Shown: in pieces, positions 45,278-57,731 of the stretch | Layout of the letters: each line of letters opens with the position of its first letter | Position numbering within the stretch: position 1 is the stretch's first letter | Source: Capsicum annuum | Taxonomy: Eukaryota > Streptophyta > Magnoliopsida > Solanales > Solanaceae | Direction of reading: 5' to 3' | NCBI RefSeq assembly: GCF_002878395.1 | Contig: NC_061115.1 | Span: 92,452,595-92,516,594, forward strand | DNA: 64,000 nucleotides | Position numbers and translations under genes: made by a program | Notes under the pieces: model-generated | What the model saw: the letters and a program-made list of their open reading frames with translations, nothing else | The model's database searches: none | Told to the model about the DNA's origin: nothing

Positions 45278-46738
45278 TGATGAGTGATGATTTTACCACT
45301 CATTCTAACTAAACTTGTGTGCACATTACCTAATTTTGAATGACTGAATGAGACATATTGGTGATAAAATGCACTAACATCCACTCTTTGCAGGCATACA
45401 GTTGAGTAGATCAAAAGATGTGGATTGGAGCATAAAATGATCAAAAGGGATCAAGAAAAGTGCAACTGAAGACTTAGAGCAGAAAGGCCTAACATACCAT
45501 GGCCATGATCTGCTTACTACAATCACAGCAGTCTAGCAAATATCATTCAACTGTAATTGCAGAAATTAACTCGCGTAACCGTGGTTACAGCAAGACCCAA
45601 GCAATCATGGCTTAGCATAAGAAATCAACACAAGGGCAAAATTAGAAATGTACGTGGTTGATCCCAATTTTGACAAAATGACTTAAACCCAGCATCATGG
45701 ATCATATTCCATCTTCCCCAATTTTTAGGTTTACCTCTTGAATTCATAGCCTCTATTTTTGGAGAATATAATATTGTATAATTTTTGGGTGAAGAATGAA
45801 TTTGAAACTTTCTAAAAGGAATATTAGCTCACTTTCATTGTTGATTTGTGGGAGTGCCAAGTTTGAAGTAACATTAACTTAAGTTTTAATAAATCACTTC
45901 AATGAATATTATGGGTATATCTGTGCTTATTTATCTTATGTGTAGCTAGATCTCCCTCTTGATGTGATGTGTGAATAGGGGTTAAAGTGTGTTGATTGTT
46001 ATTGATTATCTTCTATTTATTAGTTCACGTTTATGGGTTTTATCATTGCTATGCTAACTTAGTTTGGGTTTGATGGGTGAAAGCACCAAATACCCGTATG
46101 GGTATGATGAGTGAAAGCTCTATGCTCTATAAAACCCAAAGCCATCTTCAAAAGAAGGGTCTTGGGTAAATTTTAGGAATCCATATCATCCTTGAAATAG
46201 GGATGTAGATAACAAAGAAATGATAGACAAATTGTGTGTGTAGTTTGTTAAATTTTCACTATCTTAGACATATGGGCGGATGTGAGGTTGGCTATACCAT
46301 GGGTATCATCCTAGAAATAAGGATACTTAAATTGAGGTTGTGGTTACTAATTGTTGAACAAACTATTAGGTATTCGAAAGAATCAATGGATGAAAGTTTG
46401 GTGTTTTGTAGAAAGATTACCATCAAAATCTATAACCAAACCTACCCATATTTGACTTAGTAAATTGATGTTTATAGCTAACACCCACATATCACTCCCT
46501 TAGTAGTCATAATCCACAGATCCGTGCATACCTATTAAAACATTAATTATTCATAGCTCCAAATTTATACTTGAAAAACCCTAAAAAGAAATATTAGTGT
46601 ACATACCTAGCTCCCCCATTTTTTATATTCTTGTAACTTTGGTTTGGATTTAACTTGTATCTGTTATTTTGAAGAAACTTGATTGCCACTCACATTGTTC
46701 CTAGTGGATTTTACCTGACTCAAAAACTGGGTTAATAT
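45278..46738 (+). repeat. E 5' LTR, first part
   Basis: Starts TGATGAGTGATGATTTTACC immediately after B pol sequence. Contains clustered imperfect 'ccgtggttac'/'caatcatggc' motifs (45495-45615). ORF 46236-46460 has no motif. The LTR start is chosen by the TG and the end of B homology. Confidence 0.6.
46734..46738. repeat. Target site duplication of C, left copy
   Basis: AATAT here and at 63465-63469, identical. Confidence 0.93.
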
Positions 46739-47397
46739 TGATACAGGTATCATGGGCTTGAGACCATTTACTAGAAGCCAAGCTCATGAACTACGAAGAC
46801 TTCAAGGCGTGTTTATAAAAATGGACATGTTTGAGCTTGTTGTGAACAAGCCTAAGGGAGTGTATGCCTTGACATGTTAGGGCTGGCCTTAGGTGCTCAA
46901 AATTACACCAAAGGCTGCACAAATACACTCCAAACCTGCCACTCCTCATTAAGGGTAAAGGAGTCCTTTTGCTCCACCTTTTGTAATAGACTATTTAAAT
47001 AACCTGCTTTAGTCTTTTTCCTTAGTTAGCTCATTGAGATTAAAGATTGTAATATTTAACACCATTCCTCTCAAGAGAGAATAGACCTCCAATATTTGAA
47101 CATCACAAGTGAAAGGTTCCACTTGTGTTGTAAAATAACTAGAAACGTGAGTTCTTGAGTGAACCGAGTTTCTCTTGGGTTTGTGGAAGAACTTGGTTCT
47201 TGTTAACTCATTTTTTATAGGTTTTAAAGTTTAATATATTATTTAGCTGCTACATTATGTGTTCTCTTTATGTCAAGTTACCTATCTTCTTTTTCATTTA
47301 AGTTTGTGTTTGTTGTTTCCGTTTGGTGTCTTATTGTGTGGACTATTTTGTGAAGATTGTGGACTATTTCTGCTCATTTAGATATTGTTTGATATCA
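46739..47397 (+). repeat. C 5' LTR (659 bp)
   Basis: Aligns end to end with 62809-63464, for example 'aacatcacaagtgaaaggtt' in both. It contains a TATA-like 'agactatttaaataacc' (46985). It carries a copy of the pol C-terminal coding segment (see 62651-62962), with one extra stop (TGT TAG). Confidence 0.94.
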
Positions 47398-47399
47398 TT

Positions 47400-47416
47400 T
47401 GGTATCTTCTCGAAGG
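47400..47416 (+). other. Primer binding site of C
   Basis: TGGTATCTTCTCGAAGG, beginning 3 bp after the LTR. Only the first seven bases match the initiator-tRNA-Met site. Confidence 0.5.
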
Positions 47417-48476
47417 CTGGTCGTGTTCTTACACTACCAATCTAGGGCTCTTCTAGTTGAAAATAAAAAATAGAGTGTTGTTGGGTGTCTTGTGTTTGGC
47501 CGAGAAGTTATCTAGATTTAGATGTGTTTTTTCCCTTTTTTAGTAATTTAGGGTGTTGGCTTATTGTCCACTAACATGCTTGAGTCTAAAGTCCAAGATT
47601 TTATCTCTTGTCAAGTTGTTGTTGAAGGGTTGAATGGTTTAGAGATTGTTGTTGTTCATAAGTGTTCTTGTTGTAGTTCATATTATTTTTGAGATAAATG
47701 TTCAACAAAGGCTCGTTTGATTTGAAAAGGAGAAGAGAGAGGAAAAGCTTTTTGTTTGTCTTGGAAATACTTTCAAGACAACACCAATGTTGTAAAGAAA
47801 CAAAAGGGCTCCAAAAAGCATAGTTACCAAAAGAGTGTCAAACATTTTTCAAGAAGAACCAAAAGAGGAAAGGGACAAAGCCAAAGCAAAAAGGTGTTTT
47901 GCCAAATTAGTGCAAGTTGGTGAAAAGTTGATGGGCACCTTTTGACCTTTAGAAAGAGAGTCCTAAGTCTTTTATCCTTACTCCAAAATCGAAATTCATC
48001 ACCAAACCAACAAGATTGAACAACTCAAATTGGAAAACATCAAACTTCAACAGAAATAACAGCACCAACGGCCAAAATATGTGGGCCACGCCAACAAACT
48101 AGAATCAAGTCCTTGAACATTCCTAGTTTCTTTCCTTGACTCTAATAGTTTCATTTTCTTGACTCCTATACCAGTTCACAACTAGTAACCACCTACTAAG
48201 TTATGAACTAGTTTTTTAGTCCTTCTTTCGTGTTGGCGTTCCTTGTGGTGCTTTGCTCGTTTATAATTCATAGTTGTTTTTGATTCAAGTGCATACAAAA
48301 CTTCCTCGAGTCTTCCAAACCGAAATCTGTTCTAACTCAAGAGTAGACTTATTAAAAAATACTTACAAGTTGATGGCCAATTTACAACACTTGAAGAGCC
48401 AAGTGAGGGAGCCGAGTGGGAAGAGTGTGTGAGAGTATTTTGAAATAATGTTTGCTCATTTATAGGTACAATTGTA
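47417..48476 (+). other. C leader
   Basis: About 1.06 kb with no open frame of note and no recognisable motif. Purine-rich around 47700-47900. Confidence 0.55.
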
Positions 48477-49271
48477 ATGGAAAAACACATGGAACCTAAA
48501 ACCTCCAATGCAGCAACCATAGACACTAATTTTATGAATGCCCTTATGGCTAGTCTTGAGTCCTTGTCTTCGAACATGGCCAGGGTGAATGCTACGGTTG
48601 AGAAGTTGGGATCGGAAATGGTCTCTATTAGTGGCTGGATGGATAGGGTGGAAATCCAAGGGAGTTCTTGACCCTGAACTCCTCAAAACATATCACCAAC
48701 CATTACCCCTAAAGCCATGCACCAAATATTGTATCCGCCAAATTCCATACATCAAGCCAACCTTTACTCACAAAGCCGAGGCCTTGCTGGACCTAGCCAT
48801 ACCCCACTCCACTAAGTCGCACATTAAGGACTTGGAACCCAAATGCCACCATTAAACTTAAATCTTACAAATAAAACCCCCCCAATCCAATGACCACCTC
48901 CACTAAATGCTAACCCAGCATACCAAATTCCAAATGTCCAAAACCCACCAATGCAAGAGGAGAGGTATGTTAGGGAGAACCAAATGGGAGGGTATAGAAT
49001 GTATGATGATCCTTATTTGGTGGATAATGGGATGAGAGGTAAAAGGATGGAGCCAATTAAAAATGGGTACTTTAAGGAAAAGACGGCTAAGGTGTTAGAG
49101 AAAGGGATATTGGTCTTAATACTATCAAAATGGAACTTCCAATCTTCAAGAGAGAAAGCGATCCCAAAGAGTTTCTTGCATGGAAATCCACATATGAGAG
49201 GGTATTTTAAGTGAATGATCTCCTGGAGGAGAAGAAGAGTTATTAAGATATTTCCCATTTTGAGAGATATG
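48477..49271 (+). pseudogene. C gag, N-terminal part (cut by D)
   Basis: ATG 48477 opens MEKHMEPKTSNAATIDTNFM, then a helical NALMASLESLSSNMARVNAT VEKLGSEM segment typical of the coiled-coil start of this gag type, and a stop at 48669. A Pro-rich region (48840-48950) and a polar region follow in shifted frames. At 49117-49270 the capsid start reads NTIKMELPIFKRESDPKEFL AWKSTYERVF-stop-VNDLLEEKKS. The frame ends where D begins. Confidence 0.83.
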
Positions 49272-50848
49272 TGATAACACTCAAACTATACCTCTCTTAC
49301 GAGAATGGATAAGATCGTTGTCATATATAACCAACTAGGTTACGGTCAAATCCTATAGGGAATATGGTGTGAATTTGAGTTATCTGCGGGTTAATCAACT
49401 GATATTTATCAGTTTTCTTTGAATGGGGTTTTTTGGAAAGGTAACAAATAATTACTTCTCAATTCAGTGTTTGAACTCAATATGATAAGGAAACGCAGAG
49501 TTATGTTCATTATGGTTGTTGGGATTTAACAGACTCTAGTAATGATTCTAGATTCTTGTGGAAGGTAGGAAAAACAGACTATCCTTATCAAAGTTATGTC
49601 TAAATGTTTCTCAACTTATTTAGACATTTAACCACCTAATTCTCTAGAACTTAGGGAATTTATATTTCATAACAGGATGTTATCTCAAGTTAATTAATCT
49701 TTTTACAATATTAATTATTAAATGGAAATTTGATGCTTCCATGTCCCTATTGATAATTCACTTCTTACTAGGGTAGATTTCTTATCTCAAGCAAATCACC
49801 AGTAAGCAAGGCCTATTGTTTGCAACCAATTGTCAGAGTATAAAATAATGGAATTAACAAAAAGTTTCTGCCACCGTTAGAATCTTGAAGACATAGTATC
49901 TTACAAACCCAAACCCATAGATCCCATAACTCAGGTTAAGGGAATTTAGCTACCCATAATAAAATAATCAAGAAAACAACTTGAATTCATAGTTTGATAT
50001 ATGAACTTACAGTACAATGAATAGCTACAAGTGTTTCTCATCTTTTATTCACAATAGAAAATCCCAAAACAATTGTAATAATCTCTCCAAAAATAATTGT
50101 AAAGTTCAAGTCAGAAAACTAGAGAGAAGATATTCTCAAAATCTCCATTCCCCTTATATAATTAGAAAACCCTAACATATGTTTTAAATACTTCAGCCTA
50201 ATTATGGAAAAAAATCAAAGATCATAGTATTTTCTCAGACAGGTGACGACGTGTGTGATGGTTTATCAGGAGTCTGATGACTTATCAGGAATATCGTTAG
50301 CTCCTCTTCACTTTAGACAATCTCTGACATAGGTTGACGATGAGACATGATAGCTTATCAGACATATGATGACTTATAAGAAGTCGTCGCTTCTTCACTT
50401 CAAATCCTATTCCCTGCCTAAGCCTAATGACAAGCCTGATGGCTTATCATACTTCTGACAGCCTATCACAGATGTCATCATGAATTCCAGCTGAAGCCAA
50501 TTCTTTGTCTAAACCTAACGACGAGCCTGGTGGCTTATCATACTTCTGACGTCCTATCACAGATGACATCATAAATTCAAACTAAAAACCATTCTCTGTC
50601 TAAGGCTAATGACAACTCTGATAGCTTATCACAAGGCTGACTACTTATCAGACAAGTCATCAACTCTAATTCCCTCTCTACTTTCTAAGAAATCAAGTAT
50701 TTTTCTTCCATTATTGTTGGTTCTCTTCCATCTTGATTTTTACAGCAATATCAAACAAAAAACAATCAAAAATGAAAAAAGTTGCTTAAGACTTTGCAAT
50801 TATTCTTAGTTAAAACCCTCAAATATGTTAGTATCTGCTCACACATCA
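49272..50848 (-). repeat. D 3' LTR (1577 bp)
   Basis: TGATAACACTC...CACACATCA in plus orientation. Its first ~1075 bp align with 57732-58806. The remaining ~500 bp (50345-50848) are unique to this copy. It contains about five diverged ~90-bp units with 'gatggcttatca..ctgac' at 50236-50660. Confidence 0.9.
50236..50660. repeat. Degenerate tandem units in the D LTR
   Basis: Recurring ~80-100 bp units with 'tgatrgcttatca', 'ctgaygactta/cctatca' and 'gtcatcay'. Unit starts are near 50255, 50350, 50430, 50528 and 50618. Confidence 0.7.
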
Positions 50849-50861
50849 GCACCCTCAACTT
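50849..50861 (-). other. Polypurine tract of D
   Basis: On the minus strand it reads AAGTTGAGGGTGC, directly before the LTR start TGATGTGTGAGC. Confidence 0.65.
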
Positions 50862-52439
50862 AAAACAATTGTTTTTCCTCAAGCAACTAAAATGCAACCA
50901 AATGGATATAGAGTCTATTCGACAGTCAACCATCCATATTACTCAACACATCTTCACCATCTCTAAGGTCAATTAATTTAAAAATAATAATTGTGTATAT
51001 TATTGAAGGAGAACAATGTGACACACAGGAATCAAGATATGGCATCAATTCAGCAACAACAACCATGCATGTACCAAGATTACACTATCCAAAGAAGTTA
51101 GCAACTAGAAATATAACCAGTATTCCCTCAATACGAAGAAGTCCTATTCCAATTATATCAGACATCACATATATAACCATGGGGACACACAAAAGACACT
51201 TACTCTCAGAATGAAGTTCCAATCAATGAATGCCAAATACCATAGGCTTGACCTTATTTTCATTACCAAGATTTTTAGCCAGGTCACTAAAAGTTGGCTT
51301 GACCTTCCCCAAAAAGTTGGCTTGTAATGTGGGCTAGGGGCTGGTATGTTACTCCATGAAATTTAAAGTGACTAAGCCTCCTTGACACTACAATAGCTTT
51401 TGGGGTCTCACTTACTAATCTTTTTCTATTATTCTCTTTTCTTGATCACACATATTCAGGATGGGAGCGGTCGTTTCTACAATCACTTCTTTTTTCAAAA
51501 CTTTTATTTTCTTGTTCTTTTCCATCTCACCCAACTTTTTATTCCTTTTTATTCTACCTTTCTTCATACTTATATTACATCACACATCCCTATGATAGCC
51601 ACCCTTAACTTAGGTCATTTGACTATGTCAAGATGCACAGTATCCAAGGAGGACTAAGGCCAAAATAGGTTTATTATGATATAAATAAGACTGTGATAGG
51701 TATCATACAAAAGAAATAGGCTATTCATGCTCAAAATAGGGATCAAGGGATATTATGCATATAGGGAAGGTCATTTGGGATAAAACTAGGCTAATATCAA
51801 AGTAGCCTATGATCTTTTCCTAACTCCTATCCTTCAATCTAGGTAAGACTAACCGAACAAGTTCTAGATTCAACATAAAAAGGGAACTAAGTAAGATCTC
51901 ACTCGCACATAGCACAAAAGTATATCACAAGTTACTACTTATCTAGTTCATGCAATTATTTAGTAATGATTATCAAGTCATTAGGACTGATACCATAACA
52001 AGATGCACAGTGGTCACAATTTGATACAAATCATACACTTAAATAATCAGACCATTTGAGAGGTGTTTACAAAATAACAAAACCACGTTAACTGCCTCAG
52101 GTACTTCTATTTCTACTAGTCAACTACAAAATGTTACAACAACAACTCACCTTGCACCCTTAACTTAAATAAAAAATATAGAACTAAGGGTTACAGTATA
52201 CCTTGAGTAGATCAAGCACGGGAATAATGGTCCCTGACCCTTCTTCTGCAACCTCAGTTGCCTTATCTTCATCAGGAGCCTCCCTCCATCCTGACATATC
52301 TGGCCTAGCAGCTGTTGGAAGCCTACTAGTTGAGGCATCTCTGGCTCTCGCTTGTAGGGCCTCCTCCCATTTTTTATTTTCAACTAGGGACTAAATCATT
52401 GCCTTCTTTATCCCCTCTTTTTTCAGCCTTTTTTCTCAC
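50862..52439 (-). other. D 3' untranslated internal region
   Basis: Downstream of the transposon-protein ORF. No domain is recognisable. ORFs on the plus strand (50993-51214, 51400-51657, 52203-52394) carry no known motif and are antisense to the element. Confidence 0.5.
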
Positions 52440-54297
52440 TTTCTTCATCACTACTAGGCCTTTCTCTCTTACCCTTACCTTTCTTTTTGCCCTTCTTCTT
52501 TATCTTTATTGGTTCCCCCGTGAGATCAACCAATGGGATTTCACCCTCAGACTTATCAATAGTTAGGTCTGCCGACACCATAAGTTGGTGCTACTGTAAT
52601 ACTCCAACATCCACCTTTACCTTGTCTAGGGATGATCTAAATTGTGCAAGGTCTGAGCCCGACATTTATCTAAACTGTGTGTTGAAATAGTTTTCTAACT
52701 CACCAATCTGACTGGGCAAGGCTTGAAAGGGCTCACGTAAAACCTTAATCCTCTTGTCTACTGTAAAGGAAAATTGCTTGGAAAAATCCTGTAGCTAAGC
52801 CTCGCACAACTCAGCTTGTTTTTCCACTCTCCTAACATTCATTAGGTTGAAGGAAAATTCTATGGTAAACACAGCAGCTGAAGGATTTGTTTCATTTCTA
52901 GGCACTAATTCTGCTAGTGCTGGGGATATCGGTGGTGCAGATTCAGAATCTAGCACCTCTATATTAGGTGCTGAGCTGGTCTCTGTAACTGATCGATCTT
53001 TTGCAACCCCTGATCTCTATCAAGTGTCTTCCTTGGCTGATTTTAATCATATTGGATGGGGTTGTAGTTCTTCTTGGTAGGCAGTTCAATGTCTATCCCT
53101 GTAACCACAGGTATATTAGCTGCCTTACACAACCTCATAATTAGACAAGGGAAAGGATATGTTGTCTTGGGCCTTGAGACCCAAATTTTCATCTCCTCAG
53201 CAATGATTTCTCCAAAGTTCAAGTTTAGTTTAGCCACAAGAATTGTGACCAGTATTGCTCTATCATCTCCAAGGATGTTATCTCCCTCATTAGGCATCAA
53301 ATGGGTGCACACTACACTCCACCAGAACCTTGCCTCTTGAGTCGGGGATGCCTTGAAAATTCTTTCATTCAGGTTGGTCAGCCATTTAGGTTTTTCTTCA
53401 GTAATGAGGGTGACTAACCAAGATCAATGATTTGTACGATGCTTTAACCAAGTATAGAATTTAGGTGAAGGGGCATGAGGAGTCAATTTGGGGCCATGAA
53501 GAAATCTATTGATTATTGTTTCTGAGAGATCCACTATCACACCCCATACTGGAACTTTATCCAACAAGGGTTGATCTACTGATTTCTCCTCTTCTTTGCA
53601 CATGTTCTCTAATCGAGCCTGAGAGTTTGCATAGAACTCCTAAAATAGTGTAGGGAAAAATAAGCTTCCTCTTTTCGTGGTCCATACCAAGTCGTAGTCT
53701 TTAAATTTATTCTCCACTTTAGGATATTTTCTCAACCCAATAGTGATGATCTTCTTTTATTCAAACATTGGCCTTTTAATGGTCCTTCTTTTAGTTTTGA
53801 GAAGCCAATCATAGAATATTTTTTGTTCCTTTTTATTTTCCACTTAGCACTATATCAGACCTCGGGGTTCTTGCATTTAACAAGAGTTCCCCAAATCGGA
53901 GATTATTCATCATCCTATTGCTCAGCAGAAGGAGGCTCAGATGATGGTCCCTCAAATTCAGGTTGCTAACATTTAGCATGCTCTGACTCAGGTTCCCCAG
54001 ACTTAGAATGCTCAGACTGAGGCTGCTTAAAAGCTGTTTGCTCAGAAGTTATACTGTCAGGTGGTGTTGTTTCTTTAGCATCACTTTCTTCACTCTCCTC
54101 CACCTCAAAAGATAAAGGTGGTAAATACTTTTTTGGGATTTTCATTTTCCTTTGCTTCCTGAGAAATGGCTCATCCTTTTCCTTATAATCAGATTCCTAA
54201 TCGAAGAGTCTTTGAGGTACACTCCCCTTTGTCACTTTCTTTATAGGTTTGGGGCTTTTTCCTTTGGGTTCTATTATATGACCTGTATCAAAATAAA
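52440..54297 (-). pseudogene. D plant transposon-protein ORF (env-like position)
   Basis: The long minus-strand frame has few stops. The N-terminal part is acidic and Ser/Glu-rich (PLSFEVEESEESDAKETTPP, 54120-54060). The middle (53830-53040) is the conserved region: FKDYDLVWTTKRGSLFFPTL, EFYANSQARLENMCKEEEKS, VWGVIVDLSETINRFLHGPK, KPKWLTNLNERIFKASPTQE, ARFWWSVVCTHLMPNEGDNI, LGDDRAILVTILVAKLNLNF, FPCLIMRLCKAANIPVV. These fit the 'putative plant transposon protein' domain found downstream of pol in Athila/Tat-type elements. The C-terminal part (52570-52440) is Lys-rich. The molecular function of the family is unknown. Confidence 0.8.
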
Positions 54298-55470
54298 GCA
54301 CTTATTTAGGGCTCATGATCGTCCAACTTAAGAAGTTCAGTCATTATAATTCCATATCCCTCATAAGAGGTTCATAATTGTTTCAGATCAAAGTTGTGAT
54401 AACATGTTCTTATAAGTCGTCACAAATGTGATAACATATCATTCGTGTCATCAGCCTTAAACAAAACAAGCTTATTTTTCTCAACTTGTGACGACATAGT
54501 CTGATAAGCCATCACAAATGTGATAGCTTATCAAACACGTCGTCAGCTCAGAATACAACTTCCATCTCAGTTTTAGTCTTGATTATCAATCCACTTTCTT
54601 CTTAGAATCATATGGAGTTATGTTCTTGAGCTAAGCCCTAGATTTTTACTCACAATGCAGCACTGTACACCCTAGATTATGTTTTCACACAATGGTAAGT
54701 TAAGCTTGCCTCAGTCCCTTTGAAACTAAGATTTACCTTAGTTGCATTACTTACCTAATGAAGAGGAGAGTTATGTTCTGAGCATACCTGATAGGACACT
54801 TCAATTGGTTACGCGAGTGAGAGAAAGTAGTAGATGAAAGAAGAGTTCTTGATCTTGATTTCAAACCCACACTTCAGGGGGAAAGAATATTTTTTTCTTA
54901 CTAACAAATTAATTTTGAAAAGAGAAAGGAAATAAACTAAATATTGAAGGAAATAAAACACAAAGAAAAGAAAGGAGCTACACGGGAAGGTGAAAAGGTT
55001 TGACTGTAGGTTGGGTCAAATTTTTCAGTATTTGGGCCAAAAATTATGTGACGGCTTATCAGATGTCGAATAAGTCATCGCAGATATAGTCAACCTTAGG
55101 CAGAGTGTTTCCTTCTTTTGGATTTTCTGACAACGTCTGACGGATTATTACAATTGTGATAACTCATCACATGTTTCATCAGGGTCCCTTGGCAGTCTTC
55201 ATCAATATTTTATGTAAACCCCTGCATACCTCTTCAATTCATTATGCGTCCTATCTAAATAAGTTACAACAACTTACGTTTAAACATATATATTTTGGGT
55301 TACCTCCTATTAGCGCCTGATTTAATATCGCAGCACGACTAGGTTATCTTGAATACTCAAACTTCATCACGACACCATGTTGGTACCTCTTTCCCATCTT
55401 CATAAAACACATCCACGATTGAGAAGACACTTATCTCCTTTAGCTGTGTCATGGATAAGTGCATTTCGAA
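54298..55470 (-). other. D spacer with deletion scar and LTR-like motifs
   Basis: It holds the Athila-type sequence that normally follows pol (minus strand TTAAATCAGGCGCTAATAGG AGGTAACCC; plus 55297-55325), although pol is missing. Short motifs of the D LTR (cttatcag, gtcatcrc) recur at 54400-54560 and 55040-55190. No ORF is recognisable. Confidence 0.6.
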
Positions 55471-55830
55471 TCATGCTTCTTTGTCATTAAACCTGAAATT
55501 CAGCTCATTCAGCTCCATGTCTACTACTACTATCCCAGTAGCAAGGAATGATCTACGCAAAATAATGGGTACTTCAAAATCTACCTCATAGTCTAAGACT
55601 ACAAAATCAGCAGGAAGTATAAAGTCGGCCACCCTGGAGCATTCACTATTCCATGGAAGAGATTATTCTCCGGTTCGTAGCTTACCGCTCTTTTATTTGT
55701 CACAAGATCCTTCATGAATTTAGAATATCATAGCATTTGCTCGAGTACCTACACCAAAGGCATATTTATTGTTAACTGCTTCAACATTGCCATGAATTTA
55801 CTAAATTTTATGTCGTTAATCTTCTTCTTC
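55471..55830 (-). pseudogene. D protease region, internally deleted
   Basis: LKKKINDIKFSKFMAMLKQL TINMPLV and KFMKDLVTNKRAVSYEPE (55830-55690) are the linker before Athila protease. The frame then jumps to RVADFILPADFVVLDYEVDF, EVPIILRRSFLATGIVVVDM ELNELNFRFNDKEA (55640-55474), the protease C-terminal part (VPIILGRPFLATG). The segment between them, including the active-site D-x-G loop, is missing. Confidence 0.82.
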
Positions 55831-55870
55831 AGTATTTCAGAAAAGAGAGGTGGTGGTCTTGGGAGAGTTT

Positions 55871-57606
55871 TCACAAGTACTTCCTTTTTCTTCTCCTTTC
55901 GTTGTTTTGGGCATTCTCAGAACCATCCAGCTTCCTAGACTCTACTAGAAATTCTTCTTTGGATTCGTCAGCTGCTTCAGGCATATCTTCGAATCCACCT
56001 TTGCCCATAGAAGGGCCAAGTAATAGCTTACCACTTCTAGTAGTAATCTCCATACATGAGCCATCATTCTGTGGACTCTGAATTGTATTAATGTTCCACT
56101 CTTCCTCTTGTTCAGCACTATGGAGAGTTTAGTTATTTGTTTTTCCAACAGTTTGATCAAAGTGAAGTGCGAGTTTACAACCTGACTCATAGAGGACAAA
56201 TTGGTCTTCATGGTAGTCACCCCTGAGTTGGTAGCCTCCACTCCCTTTAATAATTTGGCCATCATGTCCTCCAGGGACATCTTTTCAGAACTTGTTATAG
56301 CAGCCACATAATTTCCAGGCGGGACATATAACCCGCTCCTATCATTATTTCTCCTCTAATTACCTTGCTCCTAGTTCTTATATCCAGCCTTGTCATAATA
56401 AGTCCGACCTTGATTTCCTTGGCTATTGCCTCAGAAACCCCCCTGATTATTTACATAGTTCACCTCTTCTTCTAAGTCAGACTCCACTTTGAGCTGCGAT
56501 CCCATAGCCTTCACTTTCTTAGATTTACCTGATAGTAAATGCTTGGTTAGCAAGTCCATCTGCATTTTAAGGTGACCCATGTCTTTATTATGCTTCTTAT
56601 GTCTTCCACATTATTCTGTAGTCACATTAATAGAAACAGTGGGTATTGCTACCACAGAGTCCCTGGTATGCCATGCTCGACTCACTTTGGTCTTTCTCTC
56701 AAGCATTCATGAAGCCTATGGGAATGTAAGATCAACAAATGAACCAGTAGCAACATTATCTATAATTAGTTTTATCATAGAGTTAAGAGCCCTGTACAAA
56801 GTCTCCATCAAGTGTATATCTATCATGTTGTGGTTCGAACACTGCGTCAGCTTCTTTTTGAATCTCTCCCAGGTTTCATGCAATGCTTTAGTTGGGAGTT
56901 GTCTAAAGTTACTGATCTCATCCCTCAACTGTACCCTCCTGGAAAGTGGAAAGAACCTTTCTAGGAAAGCTCCTTTCAACTGCCTCCAATTGGTTATAGA
57001 ATTGGGTGTCAGCTTATTAAGCCACAATGTTGCCTCCCTAGATAGAGACAACGGAAACAATCACAAATGGATATCATTCTAATCCACTCTTAGGTTATCA
57101 AAAGATTTACAAATGGTGACAAAGTTCACCAGATGCATGTTCGGATGATCCCCAGGAAGGCCATCAAACTACCCCTTCAGATTAAAGAGTTGAATCATAG
57201 TACTCGTAATGTTGAATTTCACCCCAGGTGCTAATGGTGGAGGAATAATTACACCAATTGCACGTGATCCATCCATTATATCATCATCATCATTGAGGTC
57301 ATACTAGACCGGCTAGTGATCTTGCCTTCCGAGGAACAGATGGTTCCTGTTAGCAGTACGTTGTACTGGTGCAGCTATTTGCTCTACAAGCCTTGGGTTA
57401 CCAGGGTTTAGAAACTCCTTGTCTCCTAAGTTGTCATCCTCAGTATTTGGATGTTGTACTTGTTAACCATCATTCTGCATATTCACCTGAGCTCTAGCTA
57501 TGATTGCTAACCTGTCAACCTCCTACTGGTCTGCCATTCTGCCAATTAGTTGCGGTTCTGAATTAAATAGTAATAATGGTTCTTCGGAACTTCTAGTTCT
57601 TGCTAT
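55871..57606 (-). pseudogene. D gag (Athila-type, start codon lost)
   Basis: The likely start MARTR reads IARTRSSEEPLLLFNSEPQL (ATA at 57606-57604). An in-frame ATG occurs at 57536. The capsid is clear in the 114-codon frame 57060-56716: FPLSLSREATLWLNKLTPNS, ITNWRQLKGAFLERFFPLSR, QLRDEISNFRQLPTKALHET WERFKKKLTQCSNH, MIKLIIDNVATGSFVDLTF. This matches the Athila Retrotrans_gag pattern FLxKFFP..LRxxIxxFxQxxxExLxExWERFKxLLxxCP. The 56307-55945 frame is a helical MSLEDMMAKLLKGVEATNSG segment, and ITTRSGKLL marks the end (56050). Confidence 0.88.
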
Positions 57607-57711
57607 GCATAACAAAAGTCCTACAGCAAACAAAAACAACAAATAAGTGTAGAACTAAGAAACTTGACTAAAATTCAATTAGCGCACACAACTTCAATTT
57701 ACAACTGTATT

Positions 57712-57729
57712 CCTGGGAACGACACCATT
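57712..57729 (-). other. Primer binding site of D
   Basis: On the minus strand it reads TGGTGTCGTTCCCAGGAA, close to TGGCGCCGTTGCCGGGGA (tRNA-Asp type), next to the LTR end at 57732. Confidence 0.75.
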
Positions 57730-57731
57730 TT

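Noticed and set aside
48456..48686. Minus-strand ORF of 76 residues
   Set aside because: Antisense of the C gag N-terminus.
50236..50660. Evenly spaced repeats considered as a CRISPR-like array
   Set aside because: Units are degenerate, spacers are not unique, and they lie in an LTR of a plant retrotransposon.
56579..57082. 167-residue plus-strand ORF, one of the longest in the window
   Set aside because: It is exactly antisense to the conserved capsid of D gag (57060-56716), which explains the absence of stops.
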